The notes: a model not told the origin generated them from the letters alone. A stretch of 64,000 nt of DNA from Salinispora arenicola (GCF_006716065.1 NZ_VFOL01000001.1:372001-436000), one strand, 5' to 3'. Shown: positions 34,888 through 48,490, counted from the stretch's first letter. Numbers and translations: made by a program.

Positions 34888-34909
34888 CCACCCGGAACCG
34901 CCCGGGTGG
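34888..34909. terminator. Terminator between convergent genes
   Basis: CCACCCGG (34888-34895) and CCGGGTGG (34902-34909) form an 8-bp stem with a 6-nt loop, 25 bp after the Rv3235-like stop. Confidence 0.55.
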
Positions 34910-35043
34910 CCCCAGTCCCGGCCGACTACGCCCGCAGACGCTGGTCACCGCGCGGGCGTGCCGCGGCCCCACCCCGGGACCGCGGCCGTTCGACGTCGAC
35001 CGGTAGCCAAGCCCGCCGGGAGCGGGTGACAGGCCCGAGCGGG

Positions 35044-37959
<2,916 letters not shown>

Positions 37960-38213
37960 GGATCAACGCTCCCCTAGACAGTCTCGAACCATCGTAGGCG
38001 CTCCATCGCGGCAATGGTCACTGGTGGCGGGGGTGCGTTCCGTCGAAGCAGACATAACGCACTTCGCCGTCGCGGGAGCCGTGTATCCGGTTACGCCATC
38101 GGCGAACGATCCGGCACGATGGCTCGGATGAAACGAATCAAGATCACTACTGCCGGCCGGGCACCGGACGGGCGACCGACCCGGATCGGCCGGGTGTCCG
38201 GGCAGGACCCGAC

Positions 38214-39344
38214 ATGACGCCAGAGACCATCGAGGGGCCCGGAATCCGGCTGCGTCCGTTCCACCTCACAGACGCCCCCGCCACCGCGACCGCCTGCGCC
38301 GACCCGCTGACCCAACGCTTCCTGCCCGCACTGCCGTCGCCGTACACGGAGGCCGACGCCCGGTTGTGGATCACCGAAGGGGCACCCGGGGTCTGGGCCA
38401 CCGGCGGGGCCGCCTACGCCATCACGGACCGGGCCACGGACCAACTCCTCGGCTCGGTCGGGTTGCACGACGTGATCCCCGGTCGCCAGGAGGCGGCGAT
38501 CGGCTACTGGGTCGCCCCGTGGGCGCGGGGACGCGGCGTCGCCACGGCCGCGACCCGGACCCTCGCCGAGCGGGCATTCACCACCGGGACGATCCGGCTG
38601 GAGCTGCTCACCACAGCTGAGAACACCGCCAGTCAGCGGGTGGCGCTGGCCGCCGGCTTCCGCCACGAGGGCGTGCGCCGGTCGGCGAGCCCCCGTCGCG
38701 GTGGCCAGGGACGGGATGATCTCCTCGCCTGGGCGCGTCTCGCCAACGATCCCCCGGGTCCGACCCCGCGGTTGCTGCCAGACCTGCCCGACGGCCGGGT
38801 CACCGACGGCGTGGTGGAGCTACGGGCGCTCGGCCCGCAGCACGCGGCCCACATGCACGACCTGAACACGCGGCCCGAGGTGGTCGCCTCCCGGGTGCCG
38901 CCGGAGCCGCCGACGCGGGCGGACACCGAGCGGCACTGCCGGGAGGCGATGTCCCGGTGGCTGTGCGACAAGGCCGCGAACATGGTCATCCTCGACGCGA
39001 CGAGCGGAGCCACCGCTGGCACCTGCACTCTGGTCCTCGACCATCCGCCGTTCCGACAGGCGATGATCGGCTACAGCCTGCTGCCGGACTGGCGCGGACG
39101 CGGCTTCGCGACCCGCACGATCCGGCTGCTCACCGCATGGGGATTCAACGAGGTCCGGCTCGAACGGATCTGGGCGGGTACCCACTCCGGCAACGTTGCC
39201 TCGGAGCGGGTGCTGGAACGGGCCGGGTTCCGCCGGGAGGGGCGAACACGCGGAGGCCTTCCCAGCGGCGGCAATGCCCGGGCGGACTGCACGCTGTACG
39301 GCCTGCTCTCCGGTGATCTCGCGCCACCACCCGGAACGTGTTGA
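38214..39344 (+). CDS. Tandem GNAT acetyltransferase
   Basis: 376 residues with two GNAT domains of RimJ/RimL type. The first (residues 1-165) has the acetyl-CoA loop WARGRGVATAATRTL, the second (200-370) WRGRGFATRTIRLL. Both end with the family motif N-x-AS-x-RV...GF. Substrates are unknown; such fusions usually acetylate small molecules or protein N-termini. A possible 32-codon frame ending at the overlapping ATGA (38214) lies just upstream. Confidence 0.85.
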   Translation: MTPETIEGPGIRLRPFHLTDAPATATACADPLTQRFLPALPSPYTEADARLWITEGAPGVWATGGAAYAITDRATDQLLGSVGLHDVIPGRQEAAIGYWVAPWARGRGVATAATRTLAERAFTTGTIRLELLTTAENTASQRVALAAGFRHEGVRRSASPRRGGQGRDDLLAWARLANDPPGPTPRLLPDLPDGRVTDGVVELRALGPQHAAHMHDLNTRPEVVASRVPPEPPTRADTERHCREAMSRWLCDKAANMVILDATSGATAGTCTLVLDHPPFRQAMIGYSLLPDWRGRGFATRTIRLLTAWGFNEVRLERIWAGTHSGNVASERVLERAGFRREGRTRGGLPSGGNARADCTLYGLLSGDLAPPPGTC

Positions 39345-39455
39345 TCCACTGACGGGCATCCCTGAGGGCGACACGTCGCGGAGCCGGGCCGTCCGTACCG
39401 ACGCGACCGGACGCCCGCCAACGCGGCCGACCCGGATCGGCCCGGCCCGCGGCTG

Positions 39456-40082
39456 TCAGGCGGCCAGGGAGATGATCCCGTAGTCGTAGGCGTGTCGTCG
39501 ATAGACGACGCTGGGCCGGCCGGACTCCTTGTCCTGGAACAGATAGAAGTCGTGCCCGACCAGTTCCATCTGGAACAAGGCGTCGTCGACGGTCATCGGT
39601 TCTGCGGGGTGGACCTTCTCCCGTGCGATGTGCCACGGCTGGTCGTCGCGCTCCTCCTCGGGCCGCTCGGCGGCCACCGTGGCCGTGGCGCCGTCGTGGG
39701 ACAGTGGAGCGGCGACGAGGTCGGTCACCGGGAGCCGGGCGGTGGCGGCTGCGACGGAAATGGGCGCGTGCCGGCCGTGGTGAACCCGGCGGCGGTCGGC
39801 CGCCCGACGCATCCGGGTGTCGAGCCGGGCAATGGCCGCGTCGAGCGCGCTGTAGAAGTCACTCGTGCACGCCTCGGCCCGCATCACCGGGCCCCGGGAA
39901 AAGCACGTGATCTCCACCCGCTGGCAGTGGTCCGACTGACGCGGATTACGCTCATGGAAAAGCTCGACATCGACCCGAATAACCTTGTGATCATAGCGCT
40001 CGATCTTGGCGAGCTTCTCCGCTACGTGCACCCGGTAATGATCTGGCACTTCGACGTTCCGGCCCTTGACCACGATGTCCAC
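39456..40082 (-). CDS. hpf: Ribosome hibernation promoting factor, long form
   Basis: 208 residues from GTG 40082. The N-terminal ~105 residues (MDIVVKGRNVEVPDHYRVHV, SDFYSALDAAIARLD) match the HPF/YfiA fold. The C-terminal domain (MTVDDALFQMELVGHDFYLF, SVVYRRHAYDYGIIS) is the dimerisation module that pairs 70S ribosomes into 100S particles. An Ala-rich linker joins them. It lies between comF and secA, as in mycobacteria. Confidence 0.93.
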   Translation of the reverse strand: MDIVVKGRNVEVPDHYRVHVAEKLAKIERYDHKVIRVDVELFHERNPRQSDHCQRVEITCFSRGPVMRAEACTSDFYSALDAAIARLDTRMRRAADRRRVHHGRHAPISVAAATARLPVTDLVAAPLSHDGATATVAAERPEEERDDQPWHIAREKVHPAEPMTVDDALFQMELVGHDFYLFQDKESGRPSVVYRRHAYDYGIISLAA

Positions 40083-40327
40083 GTGACCTCCTCATTCGGA
40101 TGGTCGTTGCTGCGCTACCCCGGTCGTGTGCCCTCGGGACGATCCCACTCGGCGTCGACCGGTCTGTGCGGTGCGCCTCCTTTCGCCGGCGGGCGCTGGG
40201 AGAACTCCTCCTACCCCCGACAGGAGAACGCTAACTCCTGTGCGGCCGACCGTCACCCCTGGTTTTCAGGACAGTCCAGTATTTTTCCCGAATCGTTCAC
40301 CAAGGGGGAAATAAGAATCACGATCGG

Positions 40328-41032
40328 TTACCAACGGTGCCTCTTCTGGGTCGCGGCGAGCACCGCCGCGACGGCCGGTGCGCGACCGGTCGCGGTCAGC
40401 ACGCGACTCACCGCGGCGATTGTCGAACCGGTGGTGACGATGTCGTCCAGGACGACCAACGCCGCGTCCGAGGCCGTGGGCCGCCACCGACGACGGGCTC
40501 GGAACGCTGCCGTGGCCGCTGCGGCCCGGCCCGCGCTGTCCAGCGTCACCGAGTCCGGGCGAGGCAGCGCCCGCAACGCGGGTCGGACCTCGACCGGCCA
40601 GCCGGAGCGCCGCAACCGGTCCGCGCAGTGCCGGGCCAACCGGCCGAGGTGGTCGCCGTAGCGGGCGCGAGCCGCGGCTGGCGTGTCCGGCACCGGCACC
40701 AACAGCACCGGGCGTACGGCGCCGACCGAGACCGCCACGACCTCGGCCAGCAACGCGCCCAGTGGCCGGGCCAGCCCGTGTCGGCCGTGGTCCTTGTAGG
40801 CGAGCAAAACCTCACGCAGTGGACCCGCGTAGGGGCCGAGAGCGACGCACGGCGGCAGGCCGTCCGGGGCGGGGGTGGGGCGCACCGGCCCCGGACGCAG
40901 GCCGTCGAGTGCGGCCACGCACTCCGGGCAGACACCTCGACGCAGTCCGGGCCGCCGGTCCCGACATCCGGCGCAGTCCACCGGCAGCACCAGAGCACCA
41001 AGGTCAGCGACTGTTCGCCCGATATCCCACAT
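40328..41032 (-). CDS. ComF-family phosphoribosyltransferase-like protein
   Basis: 234 residues from ATG 41032 (a GTG one codon earlier is possible), beginning 6 bp after the lpqB stop. An N-terminal zinc ribbon (CAGCRDRRPGLRRGVCPEC) precedes the PRTase loop VVLDDIVTTGSTIAAV (PRPP motif). ComF is needed for DNA uptake in some bacteria. In actinobacteria its role is not established. The overlap places it at the end of the mtrA-mtrB-lpqB operon. Confidence 0.88.
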   Translation of the reverse strand: MWDIGRTVADLGALVLPVDCAGCRDRRPGLRRGVCPECVAALDGLRPGPVRPTPAPDGLPPCVALGPYAGPLREVLLAYKDHGRHGLARPLGALLAEVVAVSVGAVRPVLLVPVPDTPAAARARYGDHLGRLARHCADRLRRSGWPVEVRPALRALPRPDSVTLDSAGRAAAATAAFRARRRWRPTASDAALVVLDDIVTTGSTIAAVSRVLTATGRAPAVAAVLAATQKRHRW

Positions 41033-41038
41033 CACTGG

Positions 41039-42808
41039 CTAGAAGAGCAGGAAAGGGGCGGACGGAGCGCTCGGACGAGTGCCGGTCAGCGTTGGCTCGA
41101 CACCGCGTACCTGATCCGGATTGATCCGCTCGAACGGGAAGGCCCGGTACGCCACGCCGTTCGCCTCGTACATCACACTCCCGTAGGACTCCGGATTCGC
41201 CGGGTACGCCGCAAGGTGCGTAACGGTGGCACCGGTGGCCCGCAGCTCGGTCTCCCGCGCCCCGTCCACCCCGACCTCGTAGAGCACCCGTTTGCCGGCC
41301 TTCGAGCCAGCCACGACCAGGCTGTTCTCGCCGTACCAGTCAACCGCGGTGAGCCCGGTGAGCGAGGTGGGCATCAGCCGGAGCGGCCCGACGGCGAGCG
41401 CGTCCCCGTCGTGGCTCACCGCCGCCACGTACAGCGCGCCATCGCTGACGACCGCGATCCGGTGCCCGTCCAGCGCGGCGGCCACCGCCGTCACACCCTC
41501 CACGCTCAACTGCACCTGGTCCAGGTTGGCCGCCTCGTCGAAACGGAGCAACCGGCCGTCAGCAACGACCAGGCCAACCGGCCGCCGCGAATCGGCCGAC
41601 CGAAGCCAGACCGGACGGCTCACCGCCTGATAGGTCTCCGGACTCGCCCGGAACGACGTAAGGGGGTCTGCGCCAGCCCCGACAGCGAGCCGCTGCCGCC
41701 CGTCGTCAGTCTCCACCACGAGCGCCGCGAGGACACGTTGCCCGGAACGGCTGAGACCCGCCGAGACCACCGTGTCGTTCTCTGCCGGCACCACTGGCAC
41801 GCCCGTCGGTCCGAGTGAACGGACGGCCCCTTCGTAGACGCAGAACGGCTGTGGGGCCCCGATCGAATACACCGGGTGCTTCTGCCGGCGCTGTTCCACG
41901 TCGTCGATGACCAACTGCGACTGGTTGCGGATCTTCAACTCGAGCTGCCCCTGCAGCTCCGGCAACGACCACGCGAGCTGGGTGGCCAGCAGCTCGAGCC
42001 GGGCGCTGTCGGCACCAGCCATATCCAGGTTGACCTCCCAGCGGTCGTCCGTCCGGGTGGCGTTGTTGATCAGGTTGGTGCGGTCCGGCAACGTGCTGAC
42101 CGCCCGCTTCAACCAGGCGGAGTGGCCACCCACGAGCCACCGGACCACCTCGCTGACCCGCCGGTCGTCGGGCACGGCGCGGGCCAGGTAGCGCTGGTCC
42201 GGCACCAGGCGTAGGCGGTCCGAACTCCAGAAGTAGATCGTCCGGGGGGTGTAGTAACGGTTGAGCGCGTCGACGCTGAGCAGGAGCATGTTCGGTGGGT
42301 CCGTCACGTACCACTCGGTCTCGTCCCCGCCCTCCAGCGAGATCGGTCGCAATCCGAAGTCGTAGGTGTCCGGGGTGGCCTCCGGTGGCGCCAGCACCCC
42401 GTCGGCCGTCAGCTGCCCGACCTGCTGCACCTTGAGGGTGACCCGGATCTCCTCGGGCCCGGGAACGATGACCGGGTCCTCGACCAGCCGTACCACGGTC
42501 AGCGCGACCTCGCTGCCCTCCTTCTGCGGCAGCCGGGCTCGATCCTCCGTGACGACGAACTGGCGGACCCGGTCGTACGCCCCGTCCGGCTCACCGGCCG
42601 CGGCGGAGAGGAAGTTCGCCACGAACTCCTCGCGGCTGCCAGCCGTCTTGCGGGGCGGCGGCTCGACTCCGCCCCCGCTACTCGCGCCCGCCTCTGCCGC
42701 CGGGCCGGGCCCCTCGATGCGTACCTCGGTGTCCCCCGGAATCCCGCAACCGGCCACGGTGGCAAGCACCACCCCACCGAACAGGCAACCGAGCAGCCGG
42801 CGGCTCAC
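41039..42808 (-). CDS. lpqB: Lipoprotein LpqB
   Basis: 589 residues from GTG 42808, overlapping the mtrB stop. The signal peptide MSRRLLGCLFGGVVLATVAGC has a lipobox (VAGC) near residue 21. A GerMN-like domain (residues ~180-310, with WEVNLDMAGADSARLELLAT) is followed by a beta-propeller-like C-terminal half. LpqB modulates MtrAB signalling from the outer face of the membrane. The gene order mtrA-mtrB-lpqB is conserved. Confidence 0.93.
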   Translation of the reverse strand: MSRRLLGCLFGGVVLATVAGCGIPGDTEVRIEGPGPAAEAGASSGGGVEPPPRKTAGSREEFVANFLSAAAGEPDGAYDRVRQFVVTEDRARLPQKEGSEVALTVVRLVEDPVIVPGPEEIRVTLKVQQVGQLTADGVLAPPEATPDTYDFGLRPISLEGGDETEWYVTDPPNMLLLSVDALNRYYTPRTIYFWSSDRLRLVPDQRYLARAVPDDRRVSEVVRWLVGGHSAWLKRAVSTLPDRTNLINNATRTDDRWEVNLDMAGADSARLELLATQLAWSLPELQGQLELKIRNQSQLVIDDVEQRRQKHPVYSIGAPQPFCVYEGAVRSLGPTGVPVVPAENDTVVSAGLSRSGQRVLAALVVETDDGRQRLAVGAGADPLTSFRASPETYQAVSRPVWLRSADSRRPVGLVVADGRLLRFDEAANLDQVQLSVEGVTAVAAALDGHRIAVVSDGALYVAAVSHDGDALAVGPLRLMPTSLTGLTAVDWYGENSLVVAGSKAGKRVLYEVGVDGARETELRATGATVTHLAAYPANPESYGSVMYEANGVAYRAFPFERINPDQVRGVEPTLTGTRPSAPSAPFLLF

Positions 42809-44553
42809 CGCTGGGCCTCGGCAGGCGCGGCCGGCGCGGGATCAACTGCCAACGCGCCCGCGCTGCCCTGACCGATGGCGAGCAGACCGCCCTCGCGCGG
42901 ACCACCACAGGGCAGTCTCGCGTCGGCGGGCACCAATCGCAGTGGCGAGGCGGTCAGCCGGTCGCCGGCCCGCGCCGGCAGGGTGAGCCGGAACTGGGCG
43001 CCCTGCCCCGGCGCACCCCACGCCTCCAGCCATCCGCGGTGCAGCCGGGCGTCCTCAAGGCTGATCGACAGGCCCAACCCGGTCCCCCCGGTCTGTCGGG
43101 CACGTGATGGGTCGGCCCGCCAGAAACGATTGAAAATCAGCTTCTCCTCCCCGGGCTTGAGTCCCAAACCGTGATCGCGCACGGTGACCGCCACCGCGGC
43201 CTCGTCCACACCCAGGGTGATCCGCACCGGTTTGCCCTCGCCGTGCTCGACCGCGTTACCGACCAGATTCCGCAGGACACGCTCGACGCGACGCTGGTCG
43301 ACTTCGGCGATCACCGGACCGCCGGGCACATCCAGTTCGACGGTGACACCGACCCGCTCGGCGAGGCCGGCCAGCCGGCCCGCGACCCGGTGCACGACCG
43401 GCACCAGATCGGTGGGCTCGGCGTCGAGCGCAGCGAAACCGGCGTCGAAGCGGCTGATTTCCAGCAGGTCGGTCAGCAGTTCCTCGAACCGGTCCAGCTC
43501 CGTCTGGAGCAACTCGGCGCTGCGAGCCACCGCCGGGTCGAATTCATCCCGCTCAGCGAAGATCAGGTCCGCGGCCATCCGAACCGTGGTCAACGGGGTC
43601 CGCAGCTCGTGCGAGACGTCCGAGGTGAATCGGCGTTGCAGGCGAGACATCTCCTCCAACCGGAGGATCTGCCGCTGCAGGTTGGTCGCCATCTGGTTGA
43701 AGGACTCCGCGAGCAGCGCCAGGTCGTCCTCGCCGTTGACCGCCATTCGCTGGTCGAGCAGGCCGGCGGAGAGGCGTTGCGCCGTTCGGGCTGCTACCCG
43801 GACCGGCGTCACCACCAGCCGGGTCACCAGAGCGGCGAGCAGCCCCAGCAGCACCACCAGGGCGAGGCCGGTGGCGACCACGGTCGCCCGGGCATCGGCG
43901 GCGGTGGCGTCCTGCCGAGCCAACGGGACGAGATAATAGAGCTCGACCTGACCGAACTGGGTCGGTACCGGCGAGCCGTAGGCGAGGTACTTCGTGTGGG
44001 CCTCGCCGAGCCGACCGGTGCCGATCTGGCTGGCGACCTCACCCCCGGCGACCGTCGCGCGCAGCTCAGAGCTGATCAACGCATCAAGATTGTCCACCGC
44101 CGGGGCGGTCCGGGGCTGGATCACCCCGTCGAACTCGTCGGCAATCAGGGCAACCACCACCCCGGTCACCTGCTGAGGATCACCGCCGGCCAGGTAGTTC
44201 ACCGTCCCGTCGACGGTCTCCTGGAACTGTGCCTCCTGCGGCTTGTGGTAGAACCCGAGCTGTTTGGCCGCGTAGGCCGCTCCGCTGTTCAGCCGGTCCT
44301 GCACATCGGCCTCGGCGTTCTCCAGCAGAATATTGGTGATCTTGTCGGCGATGAGGTAGGCGAACCCACCGACCAGCAGGCTGGACGCCAGGAGCGTGAT
44401 GGTCACCACACGTACCTGTAACGAGCGCCGCCAGGTCTGATGCAGCCCGGCGACCAGCCGTGCGCCCCAAGCGCCCATGGCACGCCACAGCTCCCCGGCG
44501 GCAAGGCGCGGGGAGCCCGGCGTGGTGGAATCGGGAGCTGGGGAGTTGGCCAC
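42805..44553 (-). CDS. mtrB: Sensor histidine kinase MtrB
   Basis: 582 residues from GTG 44553. Two transmembrane segments (VVTITLLASSLLVGGFAYLI and VVATGLALVVLLGLLAALVT) flank an extracellular sensor. HAMP and HisKA domains follow, with the phosphorylated His in DVSHELRTPLTTVRM, and then the HATPase motifs NLVGNAVEHG and GTGLGLSIS. It phosphorylates MtrA, controlling cell-wall and cell-cycle genes. The start is 12 bp after mtrA. Confidence 0.95.
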   Translation of the reverse strand: MANSPAPDSTTPGSPRLAAGELWRAMGAWGARLVAGLHQTWRRSLQVRVVTITLLASSLLVGGFAYLIADKITNILLENAEADVQDRLNSGAAYAAKQLGFYHKPQEAQFQETVDGTVNYLAGGDPQQVTGVVVALIADEFDGVIQPRTAPAVDNLDALISSELRATVAGGEVASQIGTGRLGEAHTKYLAYGSPVPTQFGQVELYYLVPLARQDATAADARATVVATGLALVVLLGLLAALVTRLVVTPVRVAARTAQRLSAGLLDQRMAVNGEDDLALLAESFNQMATNLQRQILRLEEMSRLQRRFTSDVSHELRTPLTTVRMAADLIFAERDEFDPAVARSAELLQTELDRFEELLTDLLEISRFDAGFAALDAEPTDLVPVVHRVAGRLAGLAERVGVTVELDVPGGPVIAEVDQRRVERVLRNLVGNAVEHGEGKPVRITLGVDEAAVAVTVRDHGLGLKPGEEKLIFNRFWRADPSRARQTGGTGLGLSISLEDARLHRGWLEAWGAPGQGAQFRLTLPARAGDRLTASPLRLVPADARLPCGGPREGGLLAIGQGSAGALAVDPAPAAPAEAQR

Positions 44554-44565
44554 AGTGTGGCCAGG

Positions 44566-45255
44566 TTATCCGGTACCCGCCTTGTAGCCCACGCCACGCA
44601 CGGTGAGGATAATTTCCGGGCGCTCCGGATCCGGCTCGATCTTGGCCCGTAGCCGCTGGACATGCACGTTGACCAGGCGAGTGTCCGCCGCATGCCGGTA
44701 TCCCCAGACCTGCTCCAGCAGCACCTCGCGGGTAAAGACCTGACGCGGCTTGCGCGCGAGGGCGACCAGGAGGTCGAACTCCAGCGGCGTGAGTTTCACC
44801 TCCTCACCGTTGCGGCTGACAGTGTGCGCCGGCACGTCGATGGTGATCTGGTTGCCCGTGGGCCCAATGGTGAGCAGTTCCGGGGCCGCATCCTCGCCCC
44901 GGCGCAGCCGGGCCCGCATCCGGGCCACCAGCTCCTTCGGCTTGAACGGCTTGACCACGTAGTCGTCGGCCCCGGACTCCAAACCGAGGACGACGTCAAC
45001 CGTGTCGCTCTTGGCGGTCAGCATGACGATCGGCACGCCCGACTCGCCCCGGATCGACCGGGCCACGTCGATGCCGCTCATTCCCGGCAGCATGAGGTCG
45101 AGCAGCACAATGTCCGGCCGGCTCTCCCGGAACGCGGCCAGGGCACGTTCACCATCCGCCACGAACGAGGGCAGGAAGCCCTCGCTTCGCAGGACGATGC
45201 CGAGCATCTCGGCGAGGGCGGGGTCGTCGTCAACCACCAGTACCCGTGCTCTCAT
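44566..45255 (-). CDS. mtrA: Response regulator MtrA
   Basis: 229 residues. The receiver domain has Asp53 in IVLLDLMLPG, the acidic pair at residues 9-11 and Lys in TAKSDT. The OmpR-type winged helix spans residues 130-229 (LTPLEFDLLVALARKPRQVF, RLVNVHVQRLRAKIE). It is an essential regulator in many actinobacteria. Start ATG 45255. The 300 bp upstream hold only the ahcY terminator as a recognisable element. Confidence 0.96.
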   Translation of the reverse strand: MRARVLVVDDDPALAEMLGIVLRSEGFLPSFVADGERALAAFRESRPDIVLLDLMLPGMSGIDVARSIRGESGVPIVMLTAKSDTVDVVLGLESGADDYVVKPFKPKELVARMRARLRRGEDAAPELLTIGPTGNQITIDVPAHTVSRNGEEVKLTPLEFDLLVALARKPRQVFTREVLLEQVWGYRHAADTRLVNVHVQRLRAKIEPDPERPEIILTVRGVGYKAGTG

Positions 45256-45487
45256 GGGACTAATCTTCCATCCCTATCTCCGTAGTGGGATCCACATCCT
45301 CCGGCACCGACTCGCCACCGGCCGCCGTCGCCCGGCGGCCCGCGTCCGGACAACGCCGCCCGGCCCGCGGGACCGTCTGATCAGACCCAGCGTGCCACCA
45401 TGATCCCCGGATGTACCGACCGGCGCCAGCACCCCGGGCGGGCAGGGGCGATCGCCCCTGTCCCGTGGTGCCGGCTTGTCCGCCGAG

Positions 45488-45525
45488 GTCGGCCGGCCCA
45501 GCCCTGTCGAGGCGAGCCGGCCGAC
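45488..45525 (-). terminator. Terminator of ahcY
   Basis: GTCGGCCGGC (45488-45497) and GCCGGCCGAC (45516-45525) form a perfect 10-bp stem with an 18-nt loop, 31 bp beyond the ahcY stop. The rest of the 45256-45556 spacer shows nothing further. Confidence 0.6.
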
Positions 45526-45556
45526 ACGCCGGGAGATCAGTGGCCCGGCGGCAAGA

Positions 45557-47047
45557 TCAGTAGCGGTAGTGGTCGGGCTTGAACGGACCCTCCTGCGGCA
45601 CCCCGAGATACGCGGCCTGCTCCGCCGTCAACGTCGACAACCGCGCACCCAACGCGTCCAGGTGCAGGCGAGCGACCTTCTCGTCCAGGTGCTTCGGCAG
45701 TACGTGCACGCCCGTCGGATACTCATCGGTCTTCGTGAACAGCTCGATCTGCGCGATCGTCTGATTGGCGAAACTGTTCGACATCACGAAGGACGGGTGC
45801 CCGGTCGCGTTGCCGAGGTTCAGCAGGCGGCCCTCCGAGAGCACGATCACCGCGTGCCCGTCATCGAACCGCCACACATCGACCTGCGGTTTGACGTTCT
45901 CCCGCGTCACGTCGCCTCGACGCGCCAGCCCCGCCATGTCGATCTCATTGTCGAAGTGCCCGATGTTCCCCACGATCGCCTGGTGCTTCATCCGCGCCAT
46001 GTGCTCGTTGGTAATCACATCGAAACAACCGGTCGCCGTGATGAAGATATCCGCGGTCTCCACCACGTCTTCCAACGTGGCGACCTGATAGCCATCCATT
46101 GCCGCCTGGAGCGCACAGATCGGGTCGATCTCGGCCACCACTACCCGAGCACCCTGGCCACGCAGCGACTCGGCGCACCCCTTGCCCACGTCGCCGTAGC
46201 CGAGCACCACCGCGACCTTGCCACCGATCAGCACGTCGGTAGCGCGGTTGATTCCATCGATCAACGAGTGCCGACAGCCGTACTTGTTGTCGAACTTGCT
46301 CTTGGTCACGGCATCGTTGACGTTGATCGCGGGGAACAACAACGAACCCGACCGATGCATCTCGTACAACCGATGCACGCCGGTCGTCGTCTCCTCCGTC
46401 ACCCCCCGAATGCCGCCCGCCAACCGGGTCCACTTTCCGCCATCCCGCTCCAGCGAACGACGCAGCAGGCCGAGGACCACGGCGTACTCCTCGGAGTCAG
46501 CTGCCCCCGTCGCCGGTACCGCACCTGCCCGCTCGAACTCGACGCCCTTGTGCACCAGCAGGGTGGCGTCCCCACCGTCGTCGAGGATCATGTTCAGACC
46601 CTCGCCATCCGGCCACGTCAACGCCTGCTCGGTGCACCACCAGTACTCCTCCAGCGACTCGCCCTTCCAGGCGAACACCGGCACGCCCGCCGGCGCCTGC
46701 GGGGAGCCCTCCGGACCCACCACCACTGCCGCGGCGGCATGGTCCTGGGTGGAGAAGATGTTGCACGACGCCCACCGGACCCGCGCCCCCAACACCACCA
46801 ACGTCTCAATCAGCACGGCCGTCTGCACGGTCATGTGCAATGAACCCGAAATCCGCGCACCAGCCAACGGCCGCGACTGCCCAAACTCACGCCGAAGCGC
46901 CATCAACCCCGGCATCTCATGCTCCGCGAGCCGAATCTCCTTGCGCCCAAACTCGGCCAGTGACAGGTCCGCAACCTTGTAGTCGCCGTCGGCGACGGTG
47001 CTGGGCTGGGACGTCCCGCTGGCGGACGCCGGAAGGGTGCTGGTCAT
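45557..47047 (-). CDS. ahcY: Adenosylhomocysteinase
   Basis: 496 residues from ATG 47047, with GGAG upstream. Family motifs [48 protein letters not shown] (NAD site) and the C-terminal KPDHYRY are all present. The ~40-residue insertion near residue 180 is usual in actinobacterial forms. It hydrolyses S-adenosylhomocysteine to adenosine and homocysteine, relieving methyltransferase inhibition. The 280-bp leader was inspected for an SAH riboswitch and none was convincing. Confidence 0.97.
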   Translation of the reverse strand: MTSTLPASASGTSQPSTVADGDYKVADLSLAEFGRKEIRLAEHEMPGLMALRREFGQSRPLAGARISGSLHMTVQTAVLIETLVVLGARVRWASCNIFSTQDHAAAAVVVGPEGSPQAPAGVPVFAWKGESLEEYWWCTEQALTWPDGEGLNMILDDGGDATLLVHKGVEFERAGAVPATGAADSEEYAVVLGLLRRSLERDGGKWTRLAGGIRGVTEETTTGVHRLYEMHRSGSLLFPAINVNDAVTKSKFDNKYGCRHSLIDGINRATDVLIGGKVAVVLGYGDVGKGCAESLRGQGARVVVAEIDPICALQAAMDGYQVATLEDVVETADIFITATGCFDVITNEHMARMKHQAIVGNIGHFDNEIDMAGLARRGDVTRENVKPQVDVWRFDDGHAVIVLSEGRLLNLGNATGHPSFVMSNSFANQTIAQIELFTKTDEYPTGVHVLPKHLDEKVARLHLDALGARLSTLTAEQAAYLGVPQEGPFKPDHYRY

Positions 47048-47326
47048 GAAGTACTCCTGTCGACGATGTGCAGCGCGGTAAACACCTTACGCGCGCGCAC
47101 GGGTCGACCGCGCCCCTCCCCGGACAGCGCACGAGGCGGTCGGCCGTGGACGGAAGCTCCGCCCCTGGTCCGACCGCCCCGCGCATCCCCCCGGTTTGGT
47201 TCCCCACGCGCTCCCGAGACCGTCGTCGCGACAACGCTGTGCACCTAGAGAGTCACACCACGATGCGGAAGAGTCAAGCTATTCCGGAAAAGTCGGACTT
47301 GCGTGTTGCTGAGGGTGGGTGACGCC

Positions 47327-48490
47327 TCAGCGCAGCCCGCAACTCGCCACATACGCGTCGCCCGTGCCCGCGATCCGCAGCGCACCGGCGGCAGCCGGAC
47401 TCACCGCAGCCTGCCCCGGCCCCAGCTTGACCGCCCCGGCACCGTCGTCGACGGTGAGGGCGCCGGCACCGCACAGCACCACCCGCGGCCCGACGAGCGG
47501 CAGCGCAACCTCCGCCCGGTCGGAGCCCACGCGCACCTGGTGCAACGCGAAGTCGTCCACCGGCACCGGCCAGCACACCACGCCCGGCGCGACCGGCACC
47601 GCCCGCACCACCGGATCGTGCAGCACCTCGAACCGGAGCACCCGCAACAGCTCGTCGACGTCGACCCGCTTCGGCGTCAATCCCCCACGCAGTACGTTGT
47701 CGCTCGCGGCCATGATCTCCACGCCCGTGCCACGCAGGTACGCGTGCAGATTGCCCGCCGGCATCCAGATCGCCTCACCCGGGGCGATCCGCACCAGGTT
47801 GAGCAGCAACGCCACCAGCACCCCGGGATCACCTGGATAGCTGGCGGCGAGCGTCCGCGCCAGGTGCGCGTCCGGGCCGTCCACCGCCGCCGACGTCACG
47901 GCCGCCACCAGCCCCGCACGTTCCGCGTTCGGCAAGGTCAGCAGCTGCCGTACCGCGTCGGGGAGGCCCTCCACTCCCTTTCGCAACGCCGTCACCACCG
48001 GCTCCAGCGACGGTACGCCGAAAGCGGCGAGCACCTCCGCGGACACCGCCGGATCGCGGAACCCGCAGAGCGCCTCCATCGACGTCAGCGCCACCAGCAG
48101 TTCCGGCTTGTGGTGCGGGTCGACGTAGTTGCGCTGCGCCGCCGGCCGCCCCGCGTCGGCGGCGTGACCAGCGCGGGCCTGCTCCGGATCAGGGTGGGCC
48201 TGGAGACTGAGCGGGGCATCGGCAGCGAGGACCTTGAGCAGGTACGGCAGCCGGGTGCCGAACCGGTCAACAACCCGCTGGCCCAGCCAGTGTCTCGGCT
48301 CTGCCGACAACAGCTCGACCAGACTGACCCGGGTTCCGTCCCGGTCCACGCCGGCCGGTGCGCCCGGATGCGCACCCAACCACAGCTCCGCCTCCGGCTC
48401 CGGGCTCGGCACCGGTCGCCCCTGCAGGGTGGCGATCGCCGAGCGGGAGCCCCAGGCATAGTTTCGGATCGGCCCGTACAACAATTCCAT
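47327..48490 (-). CDS. manA: Mannose-6-phosphate isomerase, type I
   Basis: 387 residues from ATG 48490. Zinc-site motifs are LSLQAHPDPEQA and HKPELLVAL, and the catalytic region is IWMPAGNLHAYLRGTGVEIM. It interconverts mannose-6-phosphate and fructose-6-phosphate. The gene begins 3 bp after the CDF transporter stop, so it ends a manB - Trm112 - SIS - CDF - manA operon. Confidence 0.93.
   Translation of the reverse strand: MELLYGPIRNYAWGSRSAIATLQGRPVPSPEPEAELWLGAHPGAPAGVDRDGTRVSLVELLSAEPRHWLGQRVVDRFGTRLPYLLKVLAADAPLSLQAHPDPEQARAGHAADAGRPAAQRNYVDPHHKPELLVALTSMEALCGFRDPAVSAEVLAAFGVPSLEPVVTALRKGVEGLPDAVRQLLTLPNAERAGLVAAVTSAAVDGPDAHLARTLAASYPGDPGVLVALLLNLVRIAPGEAIWMPAGNLHAYLRGTGVEIMAASDNVLRGGLTPKRVDVDELLRVLRFEVLHDPVVRAVPVAPGVVCWPVPVDDFALHQVRVGSDRAEVALPLVGPRVVLCGAGALTVDDGAGAVKLGPGQAAVSPAAAGALRIAGTGDAYVASCGLR

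Noticed and set aside
38113..38217. Short frame overlapping the GNAT start
   Set aside because: About 32 codons with no family support; noted only as a possible leader peptide.
47048..47300. SAH riboswitch ahead of ahcY
   Set aside because: The GC-rich leader was read for the conserved core of SAH riboswitches and none could be aligned with confidence.
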